Origin: Candidatus Gastranaerophilales bacterium
GTDB lineage: Bacteria; Cyanobacteriota; Vampirovibrionia; Gastranaerophilales; UBA9971
Reading direction: 5' to 3'
DNA length: 35,341 nt
Assembly: GCA_028277195.1 (NCBI GenBank)
Contig: JANQGS010000082.1
Coordinates: 1 to 35,341 of the forward strand
Of the stretch, positions 15,388 to 23,311 are shown in pieces; positions within the stretch are counted from its first letter, which is position 1; every line of letters begins with the position of its first letter. Both the position numbers and the translations under genes were made by a program. The notes under the pieces are model-generated. The model did not search any database, had not been told where the DNA came from, and saw only the letters and a list, made by a program, of their open reading frames with translations.

Positions 15388-16338
15388 ATGATTACACTTG
15401 ATACAAATTTAACTGTACAATCCTCCTCTTTTTATTATCTTCTCAATAAACTGAGAAGGAAATACGGTTATACGAACAAAAATATTGACAGCTACACCGA
15501 GGCTTATGCCGCAAAAGGTATTCCCCGGGCAAACCAGGCTGAAAAAACAGAGGAAGTGAGCGGGGTAAATGATGTAAAAGCAAAGGAAAACCTTGATTAT
15601 GAGAAATTAATAGAGGACTTAAAGCTCAACCTCCCGGAAAACAGGTTTGCAATACTTTTGCTGCTCCCGCGCTCCGAATTGTTTGAAATGCTGGAGTTGC
15701 TCGGGAAGGAAAAACTTTTAAACGGGCTCAAATTTTTTACAAAAGAAAAATTAATGACGTTAATTGCCGGTTTGCCCAAAAAAGAGCTTTTAAAAATGCT
15801 CTTTGAAATGTTCACAAACCCCTCACAGTTAATAGAAAACCTTCCTACAAAAGAGCTTTACCTGTTTTTACGCAGCGATAAAATTGAAAAAGGGCATTTT
15901 ATGAAGATGTTTGAGCTTATGCCCCACAAGACCCTCTCTACGATTGCCGGGTACCTGACAAAGAAAAATTGCAAGGATATGTCAAAAAAAGAACTTTTAC
16001 ATGAAATCAAGGGATTTGAAAAATTCCATATAATCGACAGTTTCAGAAAACTCGATGATAAGAGCCTGCGCAATTTTATAACAACAATGACCGACTCATA
16101 CCCGAAGCTGTACAATGAATTCTCCCATCTTGCCCTTTTTAACGTGGCGAACAGGTTTGCAAAAATCGACCTGATTGAGTCAATGATAGTTATTGATGAA
16201 TCAAAAATAATGAATATGCTGGCCGAGTTGCCTGACAAGCTGCTTGCTCTCACGGTTTCCCAGATAGACCCGGAAGTTTTTGCCGCGCTGCTTTTAAATG
16301 ATTACCAGGAAATTTTAGCCGGGCTGGTTTTGGGGTAG
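15388..16338 (+). CDS. Unknown helical-repeat protein (316 aa)
   Basis: Unrecognised, probably cytoplasmic, with no signal peptide or membrane helix. After a polar N-terminal 70 residues it is built of short Leu-rich helical units often beginning with LP or MP and Lys/Glu (LPRSELFEML, LPKKELLKML, LPTKELYLFL, MPHKTLSTIA, LPDKLLALTV). This pattern recalls the superhelical MgtE N-terminal/FliG-like domains, but no membrane channel follows. Such a fold would mediate protein contacts. It is divergent from the two-gene membrane module with about 215 bp between them. The start has only a weak purine stretch (GAGAGAG) upstream. Confidence 0.7.
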   Translation: MITLDTNLTVQSSSFYYLLNKLRRKYGYTNKNIDSYTEAYAAKGIPRANQAEKTEEVSGVNDVKAKENLDYEKLIEDLKLNLPENRFAILLLLPRSELFEMLELLGKEKLLNGLKFFTKEKLMTLIAGLPKKELLKMLFEMFTNPSQLIENLPTKELYLFLRSDKIEKGHFMKMFELMPHKTLSTIAGYLTKKNCKDMSKKELLHEIKGFEKFHIIDSFRKLDDKSLRNFITTMTDSYPKLYNEFSHLALFNVANRFAKIDLIESMIVIDESKIMNMLAELPDKLLALTVSQIDPEVFAALLLNDYQEILAGLVLG

Positions 16339-16474
16339 TTGTAATAAAAAAATCAGCTAATGCTTTGTTAATATTTATTGCAATTTTAGTTTTCTCAACA
16401 TAATTCCCTAAACTTTTAAAAAAAACGTTCGACCTTATATTAAGTAGAGCGTCTTTAAAGGAGTTTAGGCCTGA

Positions 16475-16641
16475 TGTTTCAAAATAATTTTAATTTTAAA
16501 AATGAAAAAGAACTTATATCCGATGAAATAAAAAGACTGGTGAGCCAGACCGGAAACCCCGGGCAGCGCCCGTCATCTGATGAATGTAATTACCTGACAA
16601 TCTGGAAGCAAAACCTGCTTAAATTATCAGGTAATAATTAA
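16475..16641 (+). pseudogene. Possible small frameshifted gene
   Basis: A good AAAGGAG (16458-16464) precedes ATG 16475, but the frame ends after 18 codons. The -1 frame opens at 16501 and runs to TAA 16639-16641, encoding a protein-like sequence (NEKELISDEIKRLVSQ..., ending NLLKLSGNN). Joining the two frames at TTTTAAAATG would give about 55 residues beginning MFQNNFNFK. This could be a broken gene, a sequencing error, or programmed -1 slippage at TTTTAAA. I do not recognise the product. The rest of the 310-bp gap between the 316-aa gene and rpsO shows nothing else. Confidence 0.35.
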
Positions 16642-16648
16642 AATATTA

Positions 16649-16918
16649 TTACTTACGCAAGCCGAGTTTTTCAATTATTTTCCTGTATCTTTCAACATCT
16701 TTTTTCTTAAGATACCCTAAAAGCCTTTTTCTTTTCCCGACCATTATTAAAAGGCCGCGGCGTCCCTGAAAGTCTTTTTTATTAATTTTCAGGTGTTCTG
16801 TAAGCTCGGTTATTTTTTTTGTTAATAGAGCTATCTGAACTTCCGGGGAGCCGGTGTCCTTATCGCCTCTTTTATTTTCCTCAATGATTTCTTCTTTATT
16901 AGCAAGGTTTATCGGCAT
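16649..16918 (-). CDS. rpsO: 30S ribosomal protein S15
   Basis: 89-aa S15, an early-binding protein of the 30S platform that contacts 16S rRNA helices 20-22 and bridge B4. The sequence from KRGDKDTGSPEVQIALLT through HLKINKKDFQGRRGLLIMVGKRKRLLGYL is unmistakable and the length is exact. A GAGGA ribosome site precedes the ATG. No pnp gene follows, although rpsO-pnp is a frequent arrangement; here the gene appears monocistronic behind its own promoter. Confidence 0.98.
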   Translation of the reverse strand: MPINLANKEEIIEENKRGDKDTGSPEVQIALLTKKITELTEHLKINKKDFQGRRGLLIMVGKRKRLLGYLKKKDVERYRKIIEKLGLRK

Positions 16919-16953
16919 TTCTTTTTCCTCATTTTTTCTTTCTGTTTAGGGTT

Positions 16954-16981
16954 ATAATATCATTTAAAGAAAATTGTTCAA
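16954..16981 (-). promoter_or_regulatory. rpsO promoter
   Basis: On the minus strand TTGAAC (16976-16981), a 16-nt spacer and TATTAT (16954-16959) form a good sigma70-type promoter. The leader would be about 28 nt and include the GAGGA ribosome site. Confidence 0.6.
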
Positions 16982-17002
16982 GCAGGATTGAGAATAAAAA
17001 TC

Positions 17003-17833
17003 ATGCCGATAAAAAGGTTGCCGCAATGGCTCAAAAAAGACATAATCAATACCGAAAAAACCGGACACGTAAGGAAAATATTGAAAAAAAACCGGCTCAA
17101 TACCGTATGCGACTGCGCAAGCTGCCCGAATAAAGGGGAATGCTACGCCAAAAACACAGCTACATTTATGATTCTGGGCAATACCTGTACGAGAAATTGC
17201 GGTTTCTGCGGCATAAACAGCTCAACCCCGGAGCATATAAACCCTGATGAACCTTTTTTAGTTGCAAAAGCCGTTAAGGAACTTAACCTAAAATATGCCG
17301 TGATTACCTCGGTGACAAGAGATGACCTTCCTGACGGGGGAGCGGGGCATTTTGCGCAGACAATAACGGAAATAAAAAAATCAGACCCAAAAATAAGGGT
17401 AGAAGTGCTTACCCCTGACTTCCGGGGTGATTTAAAGGCTATAGACAAAGTCCTTGAAGCCGGGCCGGACGTATTTAACCATAATATTGAAACCGTAAAA
17501 AGGTTATACCCTGTCGCAAGACCCCAGGCTGATTACCGGCGCTCGCTTGAATTCCTGGAATATATTGATATAACCGCTAAATCAGGTTTTATGACAGGGC
17601 TTGGAGAAACATATGAGGAAATAATTGAACTTTTATATGACCTGAAAGTTGCCGGGTGCGACATTGTTACTATCGGGCAGTATATCAGGCCGACAAAGGC
17701 AAGCCTGGAAGTTGAAAAATACTACACCCCCGGCGAGTTTGAGCGCTTAAGGACTGAGGCATTAAAAATAGGGATAAAGCACGCACTTGCCGCACCCCTG
17801 GTCAGGAGCTCCTACCGGGCCGGCGATTTTTAA
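17003..17833 (+). CDS. lipA: Lipoyl synthase
   Basis: 276-aa radical SAM sulfur-insertion enzyme that converts octanoyl-lysine on carrier domains to lipoyl-lysine. Numbered from ATG 17003, the auxiliary cluster ligands are Cys36, Cys41 and Cys47 (C-x4-C-x5-C), the radical SAM ligands Cys62, Cys66 and Cys69 (CTRNCGFC), and the C-terminal RSSYRA (268-273) supplies the serine ligand. An in-frame TTG at 16988 would add five residues; ATG is preferred, though both have weak ribosome sites. No lipB or lipoylated enzyme gene is nearby. The stop codon touches the left arm of the inverted-repeat element. Confidence 0.96.
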   Translation: MPIKRLPQWLKKDIINTEKTGHVRKILKKNRLNTVCDCASCPNKGECYAKNTATFMILGNTCTRNCGFCGINSSTPEHINPDEPFLVAKAVKELNLKYAVITSVTRDDLPDGGAGHFAQTITEIKKSDPKIRVEVLTPDFRGDLKAIDKVLEAGPDVFNHNIETVKRLYPVARPQADYRRSLEFLEYIDITAKSGFMTGLGETYEEIIELLYDLKVAGCDIVTIGQYIRPTKASLEVEKYYTPGEFERLRTEALKIGIKHALAAPLVRSSYRAGDF

Positions 17834-17925
17834 AAATTTTATCAAAATTCTATTGAAAAATTTGGGCGGCGTAGCCGCCCATTCCACTGGGGACGGGTGG
17901 GTGGGTAATTTTGATAAAATTTTTT
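17832..17925. repeat. Inverted-repeat element with internal hairpin and G-quadruplex motif
   Basis: Perfect 18-bp arms AAAAATTTTATCAAAATT (17832-17849) and its reverse complement (17907-17924) flank 57 bp. Inside are a GC hairpin (17864-17880) and the G-run motif GGGGACGGGTGGGTGGG (17889-17905). It separates the convergent lipA and amidase genes. The layout could be a MITE-like element or a complex bidirectional terminator. Confidence 0.75.
17854..17880 (-). terminator. Intrinsic terminator of the amidase gene
   Basis: On the minus strand the stem GGGCGGC-TAC-GCCGCCC (17864-17880) is followed by AAATTTTTC, a GC-rich hairpin with a short U-run. It lies about 85 bp after the amidase stop. Confidence 0.6.
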
Positions 17926-17963
17926 GCGAATAATAGCCTGAACTGTTACCGAAAATTATGCCA

Positions 17964-19766
17964 TTATAGCTGTTTCCTTCCGTCCTGTTCAGAATTTGTA
18001 TTTTTAGACTTTAAATAACTTAATATCCCGTCAGCTATGGACTTTGCGGTGGCTTCCCGCCTCTCTTCGGTCATAAGCTGGTATATTTCAACCTGGTTTG
18101 TCATATAACCTATTTCAGCAAGCACAGCAGGGATTTCAGTGTTTCTTATGACGTAAAACCTTGAATTTTTAAGCCCCCTGTCGGGCGTTACAAGCATATT
18201 AACCATCCGGTCCTGCACATGCATTGCCAGGGGCCTGCTCTGAGTTGTGTACCAGTGGGTTTCTATGCCTTTTATATCAGGGTTGTTTGAAGCATTGGCA
18301 TGTATGCTGAGGAAAACATCCGGGTTTTCCCTGTTTGCGAGCTCAACTCTGTCCTTTAGCGATACGGTCCTATCCGTTTCCCTTGTCATAATCACATAAA
18401 AGCCCATCTCCTGAAGGTATTTTTTTACCCTTTTTGATACATCGAGCACAATATCCTTTTCATAAATACCATTACTCTCAGCCCCGGGGTCATAACCTCC
18501 ATGCCCCGGGTCAATAATGACTTTAGCCTTAACAGGGCCTGCCCCTGCAATCGGTATCGGCAGGTTATCCGTCAGGGTAAGTTTAAGCATCCTCCCATCA
18601 AGGCTCAGCTTTGATTCTACGGTTGTTGAACGGTTTAAGGATATGCTCCAGGCTGTGTTTTCAACTTCAATGCCATGAAATTGCGGGGTTTTTTCAAGGG
18701 ACCGGAGCGTTTCAACAGAAGGGGCTTTAAGGTTATAAAGGTTTAAGCGCAGTTTGTCGGGGGCATAAAAGCGTTCAATGCCGTGTATTATGGGTTTTTT
18801 TGATATTACCGTTAATTTTGTTACGGCGTCAGAGTCTTTAATAACTTTTATATCCTGGACTTCGGCTTTTATATTGCTGTCAGGGAATTCCGCAAAGGAA
18901 ATCTCGCTCCCGGGAGAAATTACAATGGACTGCAAGTCGGGAGAAACAGCGTGTGTATATTGTTGCGGCGCGGCACTTTCTATTACGACGCGCGCTGTTT
19001 TGGCGTCAAATTGGGCTATCCTGGCATTATCACCGTTCTTAAGCGCAAAAGTCCCTATCAACCCTGAGGAATCAAGAACCGCATCAGCTATATCAAAAAT
19101 TACCCTGTCGGGCGAATCGAGCACAAAAGGCTCGCTAACGGAAATTATTCCCGTGCCTGAGAGCACTATGCGGTTATCGTATTTTTTAACGGTTTTTATG
19201 ATTATGTTATTTTGTATTTTTTCCTTAATTTTCCTTAAAATTGCTTCTTTATCGTCGGATTCGGACTTTTCTATTGTTATTTCTTGGGTGGGGGCGGTAT
19301 TTTTTTTATTTCTGTCCCTGTAAATCGAGGGGTTAAGCCTTTCGGCCAGTTCAATTTTTTCAAACTCAAAAATAACACCGCTTTTACAGGGGGTTATTCT
19401 TATTTTATCCAGTATGTCCGGGGTTTTTGCCGTAATAACAATCCTCACCATGTCCGGGGCAGTGGAGAATTGCGCTATTCTTATATCCTCGGCTAAATTT
19501 TTATTATTGAGGGATATTGATTTTTTCCCGTTTTCATCCTGAAGAACGGCATTTTCTATATCCACGACCATTCGCTCGGGCTCTGAGAGTCTTGCGGTTT
19601 TATAATTAATTCCGGGGCGTTGTTTTTGCCCGCTGACAAACAGGAGTTTCCCGGCGCTGTCAGGGATAACCCGCCTGATTAAAAAAGGGCCTGCTGTCTC
19701 TTCTGCCTTTATTACTGACGAAAAAACAAATAAAGCTAAAATTAAAGCCGTCAGGATAACGTTCAT
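17964..19766 (-). CDS. N-acetylmuramoyl-L-alanine amidase with AMIN domains
   Basis: 600-aa exported cell-wall hydrolase that cleaves the amide bond between MurNAc and the stem peptide. A signal peptide occupies about residues 1-21 (MNVILTALILALFVFSSVIKA). It is followed by two or three AMIN-like beta-rich repeats (about 30-400) that target peptidoglycan or the septum. The C-terminal Amidase_3 domain (about 412-590) has zinc ligands in DPGHGG, NGIYEKD and SIHAN, and the catalytic Glu in AEIGYM. AMIN plus Amidase_3 is the AmiC arrangement, common in diderms. The upstream coiled-coil gene ends 9 bp before, and PilT is next, so the amidase may be co-transcribed with pilus machinery. Confidence 0.95.
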   Translation of the reverse strand: MNVILTALILALFVFSSVIKAEETAGPFLIRRVIPDSAGKLLFVSGQKQRPGINYKTARLSEPERMVVDIENAVLQDENGKKSISLNNKNLAEDIRIAQFSTAPDMVRIVITAKTPDILDKIRITPCKSGVIFEFEKIELAERLNPSIYRDRNKKNTAPTQEITIEKSESDDKEAILRKIKEKIQNNIIIKTVKKYDNRIVLSGTGIISVSEPFVLDSPDRVIFDIADAVLDSSGLIGTFALKNGDNARIAQFDAKTARVVIESAAPQQYTHAVSPDLQSIVISPGSEISFAEFPDSNIKAEVQDIKVIKDSDAVTKLTVISKKPIIHGIERFYAPDKLRLNLYNLKAPSVETLRSLEKTPQFHGIEVENTAWSISLNRSTTVESKLSLDGRMLKLTLTDNLPIPIAGAGPVKAKVIIDPGHGGYDPGAESNGIYEKDIVLDVSKRVKKYLQEMGFYVIMTRETDRTVSLKDRVELANRENPDVFLSIHANASNNPDIKGIETHWYTTQSRPLAMHVQDRMVNMLVTPDRGLKNSRFYVIRNTEIPAVLAEIGYMTNQVEIYQLMTEERREATAKSIADGILSYLKSKNTNSEQDGRKQL

Positions 19767-19775
19767 AATTATTTA

Positions 19776-20222
19776 TTAGAAGTTAATTGTATCTTTTTTA
19801 AGTTTTATAAACACACCCGGCATGATTGACTTAAAACTTTCGACTTCTTTTTTGAGCCTGTAGTTTTCACGGGTCAGGTTGTCTATCTTGCCCTTAAGCC
19901 TTTCATTTTCGGTTTTGCAGCTTATTAACTCAACTATTGCGTCGTCAAGTTTCTCGAGTCTTTTCTCAAAAGTTGCCGAGATTTCCTCAACAATGTAATT
20001 TCTTGCGTTAATAACCTCATTCATAAGGGTGGCAACTTTTGAACCGGAAGTTGAATGAGTAACGGGGTTTGTTTTATTGAGAGCCGCCTGTTCGGCAATT
20101 ACAGGTTTTTCAAGGTTTAGCTGCGATTTTTCCCTGGAAGTGACGCTAAATTTACCCATATTTTTGTACTGGTTTCTGGCCAATGCTTTTTTTGTGTTGC
20201 ATTTCGCTTGTGTTTCGCTCAA
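19776..20222 (-). CDS. Coiled-coil protein of unknown function (148 aa)
   Basis: No recognised domain. The first 65 residues are polar and basic; residues about 75-135 form a strong heptad pattern (EKRLEKLDDAIVELI, ENERLKGKIDNLTREN, LKKEVESF), suggesting a dimeric coiled coil of the kind seen in cell-division or pilus accessory proteins. The start is TTG at 20222 with an AAAGGG about 10 nt upstream; an ATG at 20159 is an alternative but has no ribosome site. Its stop is 9 bp from the amidase start and it follows pilT by 80 bp, so it probably acts with one or both. No membrane segment is visible. Confidence 0.65.
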   Translation of the reverse strand: MSETQAKCNTKKALARNQYKNMGKFSVTSREKSQLNLEKPVIAEQAALNKTNPVTHSTSGSKVATLMNEVINARNYIVEEISATFEKRLEKLDDAIVELISCKTENERLKGKIDNLTRENYRLKKEVESFKSIMPGVFIKLKKDTINF

Positions 20223-20302
20223 GATTCAGACCCTTTCTTTCTCCTCAACATATATGTGTAGTATCTTAGATAATAACATATTAATAGCCAAACACAAAAT
20301 AT

Positions 20303-21454
20303 TTACACTTTGCCCTGAGTGCCGTGGAATACGCCTTGGAGCATTTGTTTCATTTCATTGGGATTATTGGAAATTTCCACTGCCGTTTCGGGATTAATCA
20401 GGTTAGCCTTTACCAGCTTGTACATGGACAAGTTCATGCTTATCATGCCGCTTGTCCCGCCTTCATTAAGAAGCTCGTATATTTTTTCCACTTCATTTTT
20501 AATGATATAATCCCTGGCAGCGGGTGTTACAACCAGGACTTCCGTGGCGGGGACCCTGCCTTTTGAGTCTTTTCTCTTCAATAGCCTTTGCGCGATTGTT
20601 CCCCTTAGAATACAGGCGAGCTGGTTTCTTATTGCTTCTCTTTCATGGGGCTCAAAGGAGTTAATTATCCTGTTTATTGTTTGTACGGCATCGGTTGTAT
20701 GCAGCGTGGAGAAAACCAGGTGCCCGGTTTCTGCGGCTTTTAGCGCGCTGAGGATAGTTTCCCTGTCCCTCATTTCACCTATAAGCAAAATATCAGGGTC
20801 TTGCCTGAGGGCATATTTTATGGCGTTGGGGAAGCTGTCAGCATCACTGCCGAGCTGCCTCTGGGAGAAAACGGATTTTTTATTCCTGTGGACAAATTCA
20901 ATAGGGTCTTCCAGGGTCAGCACGTGTTTGGGATAGGAGTTATTCAGGTAATCCAGGATGGTTGCCAGTGTTGTGGACTTACCGCTGCCGGTTGGGCCTG
21001 TTACCAGTACGAGCCCGTTATTATAATTTAAAAAATTACGCAGGGTTGGAGGGAGGTAAAGTTCCTCAATAGAGGGTATGTCTATGGGGACTACCCTCAT
21101 AACCAGTCCCGGCCTTCCGTAATCCTTGAAGAAATTAACCCTGAATCTTGCTATATCAGGCATTTCAATAGAAAAATCAAAGTCATAATTTGTTTTTATT
21201 TTATGCTGGAGCTTTGACGGTACGATAATGCCCAGAATAGTCTCCATTGTCTGTTCGGAAATAACATCATACTTGGTTTTCATGATAACCCCGTCTTTCC
21301 TCACAACAGGAGCGGAATTAACCCTGAGGTGTATATCTGAAACTCCCTGTTTTACAGCGAGCTTTAAAAAAGTTTCAATTTCAAATTTTAATTCAGTGCC
21401 GTTTTGTTCCTGGGTCATATGTTCTGAAAGATTTTGAAAATGTTCCTGGGTCAT
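20303..21454 (-). CDS. pilT: Type IV pilus retraction ATPase PilT
   Basis: 383-aa hexameric secretion-type ATPase that powers pilus retraction (twitching, DNA uptake). Visible: N-terminal PAS-like domain (VSDIHLRVNSAPVVR), Walker A GPTGSGKS (153-160), Asp box (TLEDPIEF), Walker B (DILLIGEMRD, 221-230) and His box (HLVFSTLHTT). A C-terminal segment (TPAARDYIIK...GMISMNLSM) corresponds to the AIRNLIRE/GM.TMDQSL region that distinguishes PilT from PilB, although the AIRNLIRE box is degenerate. The ATG at 21454 has GGAG eight nt upstream; a second in-frame ATG at 21418 lies in a duplicated copy of the start sequence. The pilB, pilC and pilin genes are not in the window. Confidence 0.94.
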   Translation of the reverse strand: MTQEHFQNLSEHMTQEQNGTELKFEIETFLKLAVKQGVSDIHLRVNSAPVVRKDGVIMKTKYDVISEQTMETILGIIVPSKLQHKIKTNYDFDFSIEMPDIARFRVNFFKDYGRPGLVMRVVPIDIPSIEELYLPPTLRNFLNYNNGLVLVTGPTGSGKSTTLATILDYLNNSYPKHVLTLEDPIEFVHRNKKSVFSQRQLGSDADSFPNAIKYALRQDPDILLIGEMRDRETILSALKAAETGHLVFSTLHTTDAVQTINRIINSFEPHEREAIRNQLACILRGTIAQRLLKRKDSKGRVPATEVLVVTPAARDYIIKNEVEKIYELLNEGGTSGMISMNLSMYKLVKANLINPETAVEISNNPNEMKQMLQGVFHGTQGKV

Positions 21455-21456
21455 AT
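21405..21456. repeat. Direct repeat duplicating the pilT start
   Basis: TGTTCCTGGGTCATAT occurs at 21405-21420 and 21441-21456, a 36-bp (12-codon) period. On the coding strand each copy encodes MTQE and carries its own ATG, so pilT has two near-identical start regions. Confidence 0.85.
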
Positions 21457-21556
21457 TTTTACTCCGATAATTTTTTCAACAACTAAATATAAATATTTTA
21501 TATTATATTTTCAGTTTTAGGCAATTTTTTTAGAAAGATATTTTTTTAAACCCCTT

Positions 21557-21718
21557 TTAAAACCTTCTGACGCAGGACCATATACCCCCTATGAGCCCCA
21601 GGATTGAAAAAATTAGGGTAAATACCGGGACTTCCAGCTCAAAAAATCCGTCAATTAAACGTCCTGCAAAAAAACCCGCAATAATAGAAAAAAGTAACTT
21701 AAACGGTATATCTAGCAT
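21557..21718 (-). CDS. AtpZ/AtpI-like small membrane protein
   Basis: 53-aa protein with two membrane helices (about 5-22 and 29-48) separated by a short polar loop. The pattern AGFFAGRLIDGFFELEVPVFTLI...LGLIGGIW matches the AtpZ/AtpI family, accessory proteins of F0F1-ATP synthase (assembly of the c-ring or ion transport). Such genes usually open the atp operon; here none is present. The ATG at 21718 overlaps the gamma-glutamyltransferase stop (ATGCTAG), favouring coupled translation; an upstream ATG at 21742 would add eight residues. The assignment rests on short hydrophobic similarity. Confidence 0.65.
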   Translation of the reverse strand: MLDIPFKLLFSIIAGFFAGRLIDGFFELEVPVFTLIFSILGLIGGIWSCVRRF

Positions 21719-23262
21719 TCTACAACCCTGCTTTTCCCGCACCTGCGCGGGTCAGAAGCCGCCTGGAGCATGCCCCTGTCAAGCCTGGCAAGCTGTACCC
21801 CGCCAAAGTACATGTCAATATCGTCAAACTTGACTATTTCCCACTCCTCCGGCACACCGCTTTCGTCAATACCAAGCCTTGACTCAACAACCAGCTTGTT
21901 ATCCTCCCAGTGAACCCTCGGCATTTTCAACGCGTCATTGATTGAGAGGTTAAGGTCAGATATGTTAATAATTGTTTGCATAATCGCAGAGGTAATCCTT
22001 GAAGCTCCGGGAGTGCCTATTACCAGTATATCCTGCTCTTTTTCCCCAACCCCTATTGTAGGAGACATGCCGCTTACCAGCCTCATTCCGGGCTCGAGCG
22101 CATGAAACCCGAAAGGATTGAGCTCAAGCTCTCCCAGCGTGTTGCCAAAGCATATACCCTTCCCGGGCGCCGCAACTCCCGAGCCATAACCCATGCTCAT
22201 AGTTATACTGCAGGCGTTGCCCAGCTCGTCAGTGCAGGAAATCTGCGTTGTATTGGGGCTTGCTGTTATGTCAGCGTATTTTTCAAGTATATAGTCATCT
22301 TCAACCAGTTTATACAGGTCATTAAAATTTTTATTGCCTTTTTTAAACAGGGAATACCTGTCATTCAGGCCAGTGTGGATTATCCTGCCGATTTTTGCCA
22401 CAGTTCCAGGGTCATAGCCCGTAAAATCAAGATGCGATAGTGCTTTTAACATTTGCACAAGGGTAATGCCTCCCACTGATGGAGGGGGATTTGTGTAAAT
22501 ATTATATTTTCCGTATTTTGTGCTTAACGCGGTTCTTTCTATGACTTTATAATTTCTTAAATCGTCAATGGTGAGCAAACCGCCGCCCTGCCTTATAAAA
22601 TCGGATATTTCCCTTCCGATTTCACCCCCGTATATTATATCCGTTCCTTTTTCGGCAATAATTTCAAAAGTATTTGCAAGGTCGGGATTTTTTATACAAT
22701 AGCCCTCCGCGGGAATTTTCCCGTCCTTTGTGGAGAGTAATTTTTTTGAATAATCAGTGAACCAGTGGATTTTTTCTGCGGAAATCGACAACCAGTAAGC
22801 AATTGTGGCATTTAAAGGCACTCCCTCGCGCGCATGTCGGATAGCCGGGGCCAGGACCTCTTTCATCGGCAGGTTCCCGAATTTTTTCAGGATAAGCTCA
22901 AGCCCTTTTGACGTTCCCGGTACCCCGACTGAGGAAAACCCTGTTATAACATCTATACCGATACCATAGGGAACGTGGGCTTTTCTCGGGTTTTTCCCGA
23001 ACTCGCTCCTTGGCAGGCCCATACCCGGCATTGCATCGAAAAAATCAAACACAACCGGCTCTTGTCCCGGCACTTTTAGTGTTGCAAACCCTCCTCCCCC
23101 CACGCTGCACATGAGTATATTGGATACCATAAGGTCAAATGCGCCTGCTACCGCCGCATCAATCGCATTACCGCCCGCGCGCCCGACTTTTGCGGCTGCG
23201 TCTGTTGCGTGGGGGCTGCAGCTTGCTATCGCTATTTTTGAAGGAACAGCTTTTTTACTCAT
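21712..23262 (-). CDS. ggt: Gamma-glutamyltransferase family protein
   Basis: 516-aa Ntn-hydrolase that cleaves or transfers gamma-glutamyl groups from glutathione-like thiols. N-terminal SPHATDAAAKVGRAGGNAIDAAV is the family signature. The processing site is at Thr338 (NTTQISCTDELGNACSIT), the expected nucleophile of the small subunit, and SGMSPTIG corresponds to the usual SSM.PTI loop. The enzyme should self-cleave into large and small subunits. No signal peptide is visible, unlike many periplasmic GGTs, so it is probably cytoplasmic. The family also includes acylases, so the substrate is inferred. It overlaps the AtpZ-like gene by 7 bp. A glutamate-cysteine ligase lies about 2 kb away on the same strand. 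Confidence 0.9.
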   Translation of the reverse strand: MSKKAVPSKIAIASCSPHATDAAAKVGRAGGNAIDAAVAGAFDLMVSNILMCSVGGGGFATLKVPGQEPVVFDFFDAMPGMGLPRSEFGKNPRKAHVPYGIGIDVITGFSSVGVPGTSKGLELILKKFGNLPMKEVLAPAIRHAREGVPLNATIAYWLSISAEKIHWFTDYSKKLLSTKDGKIPAEGYCIKNPDLANTFEIIAEKGTDIIYGGEIGREISDFIRQGGGLLTIDDLRNYKVIERTALSTKYGKYNIYTNPPPSVGGITLVQMLKALSHLDFTGYDPGTVAKIGRIIHTGLNDRYSLFKKGNKNFNDLYKLVEDDYILEKYADITASPNTTQISCTDELGNACSITMSMGYGSGVAAPGKGICFGNTLGELELNPFGFHALEPGMRLVSGMSPTIGVGEKEQDILVIGTPGASRITSAIMQTIINISDLNLSINDALKMPRVHWEDNKLVVESRLGIDESGVPEEWEIVKFDDIDMYFGGVQLARLDRGMLQAASDPRRCGKSRVVEC

Positions 23263-23311
23263 TTAGTTTATAATGTAACAAATCAGGCTTAAAAAGTAAA
23301 AGGTAATAAAC

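Noticed and set aside
16631..16652. AT-rich hairpin after rpsO as a terminator
   Set aside because: The stem GTAATAAT/ATTATTAC has a single G-C pair and no T-run on the minus strand, too weak to call.
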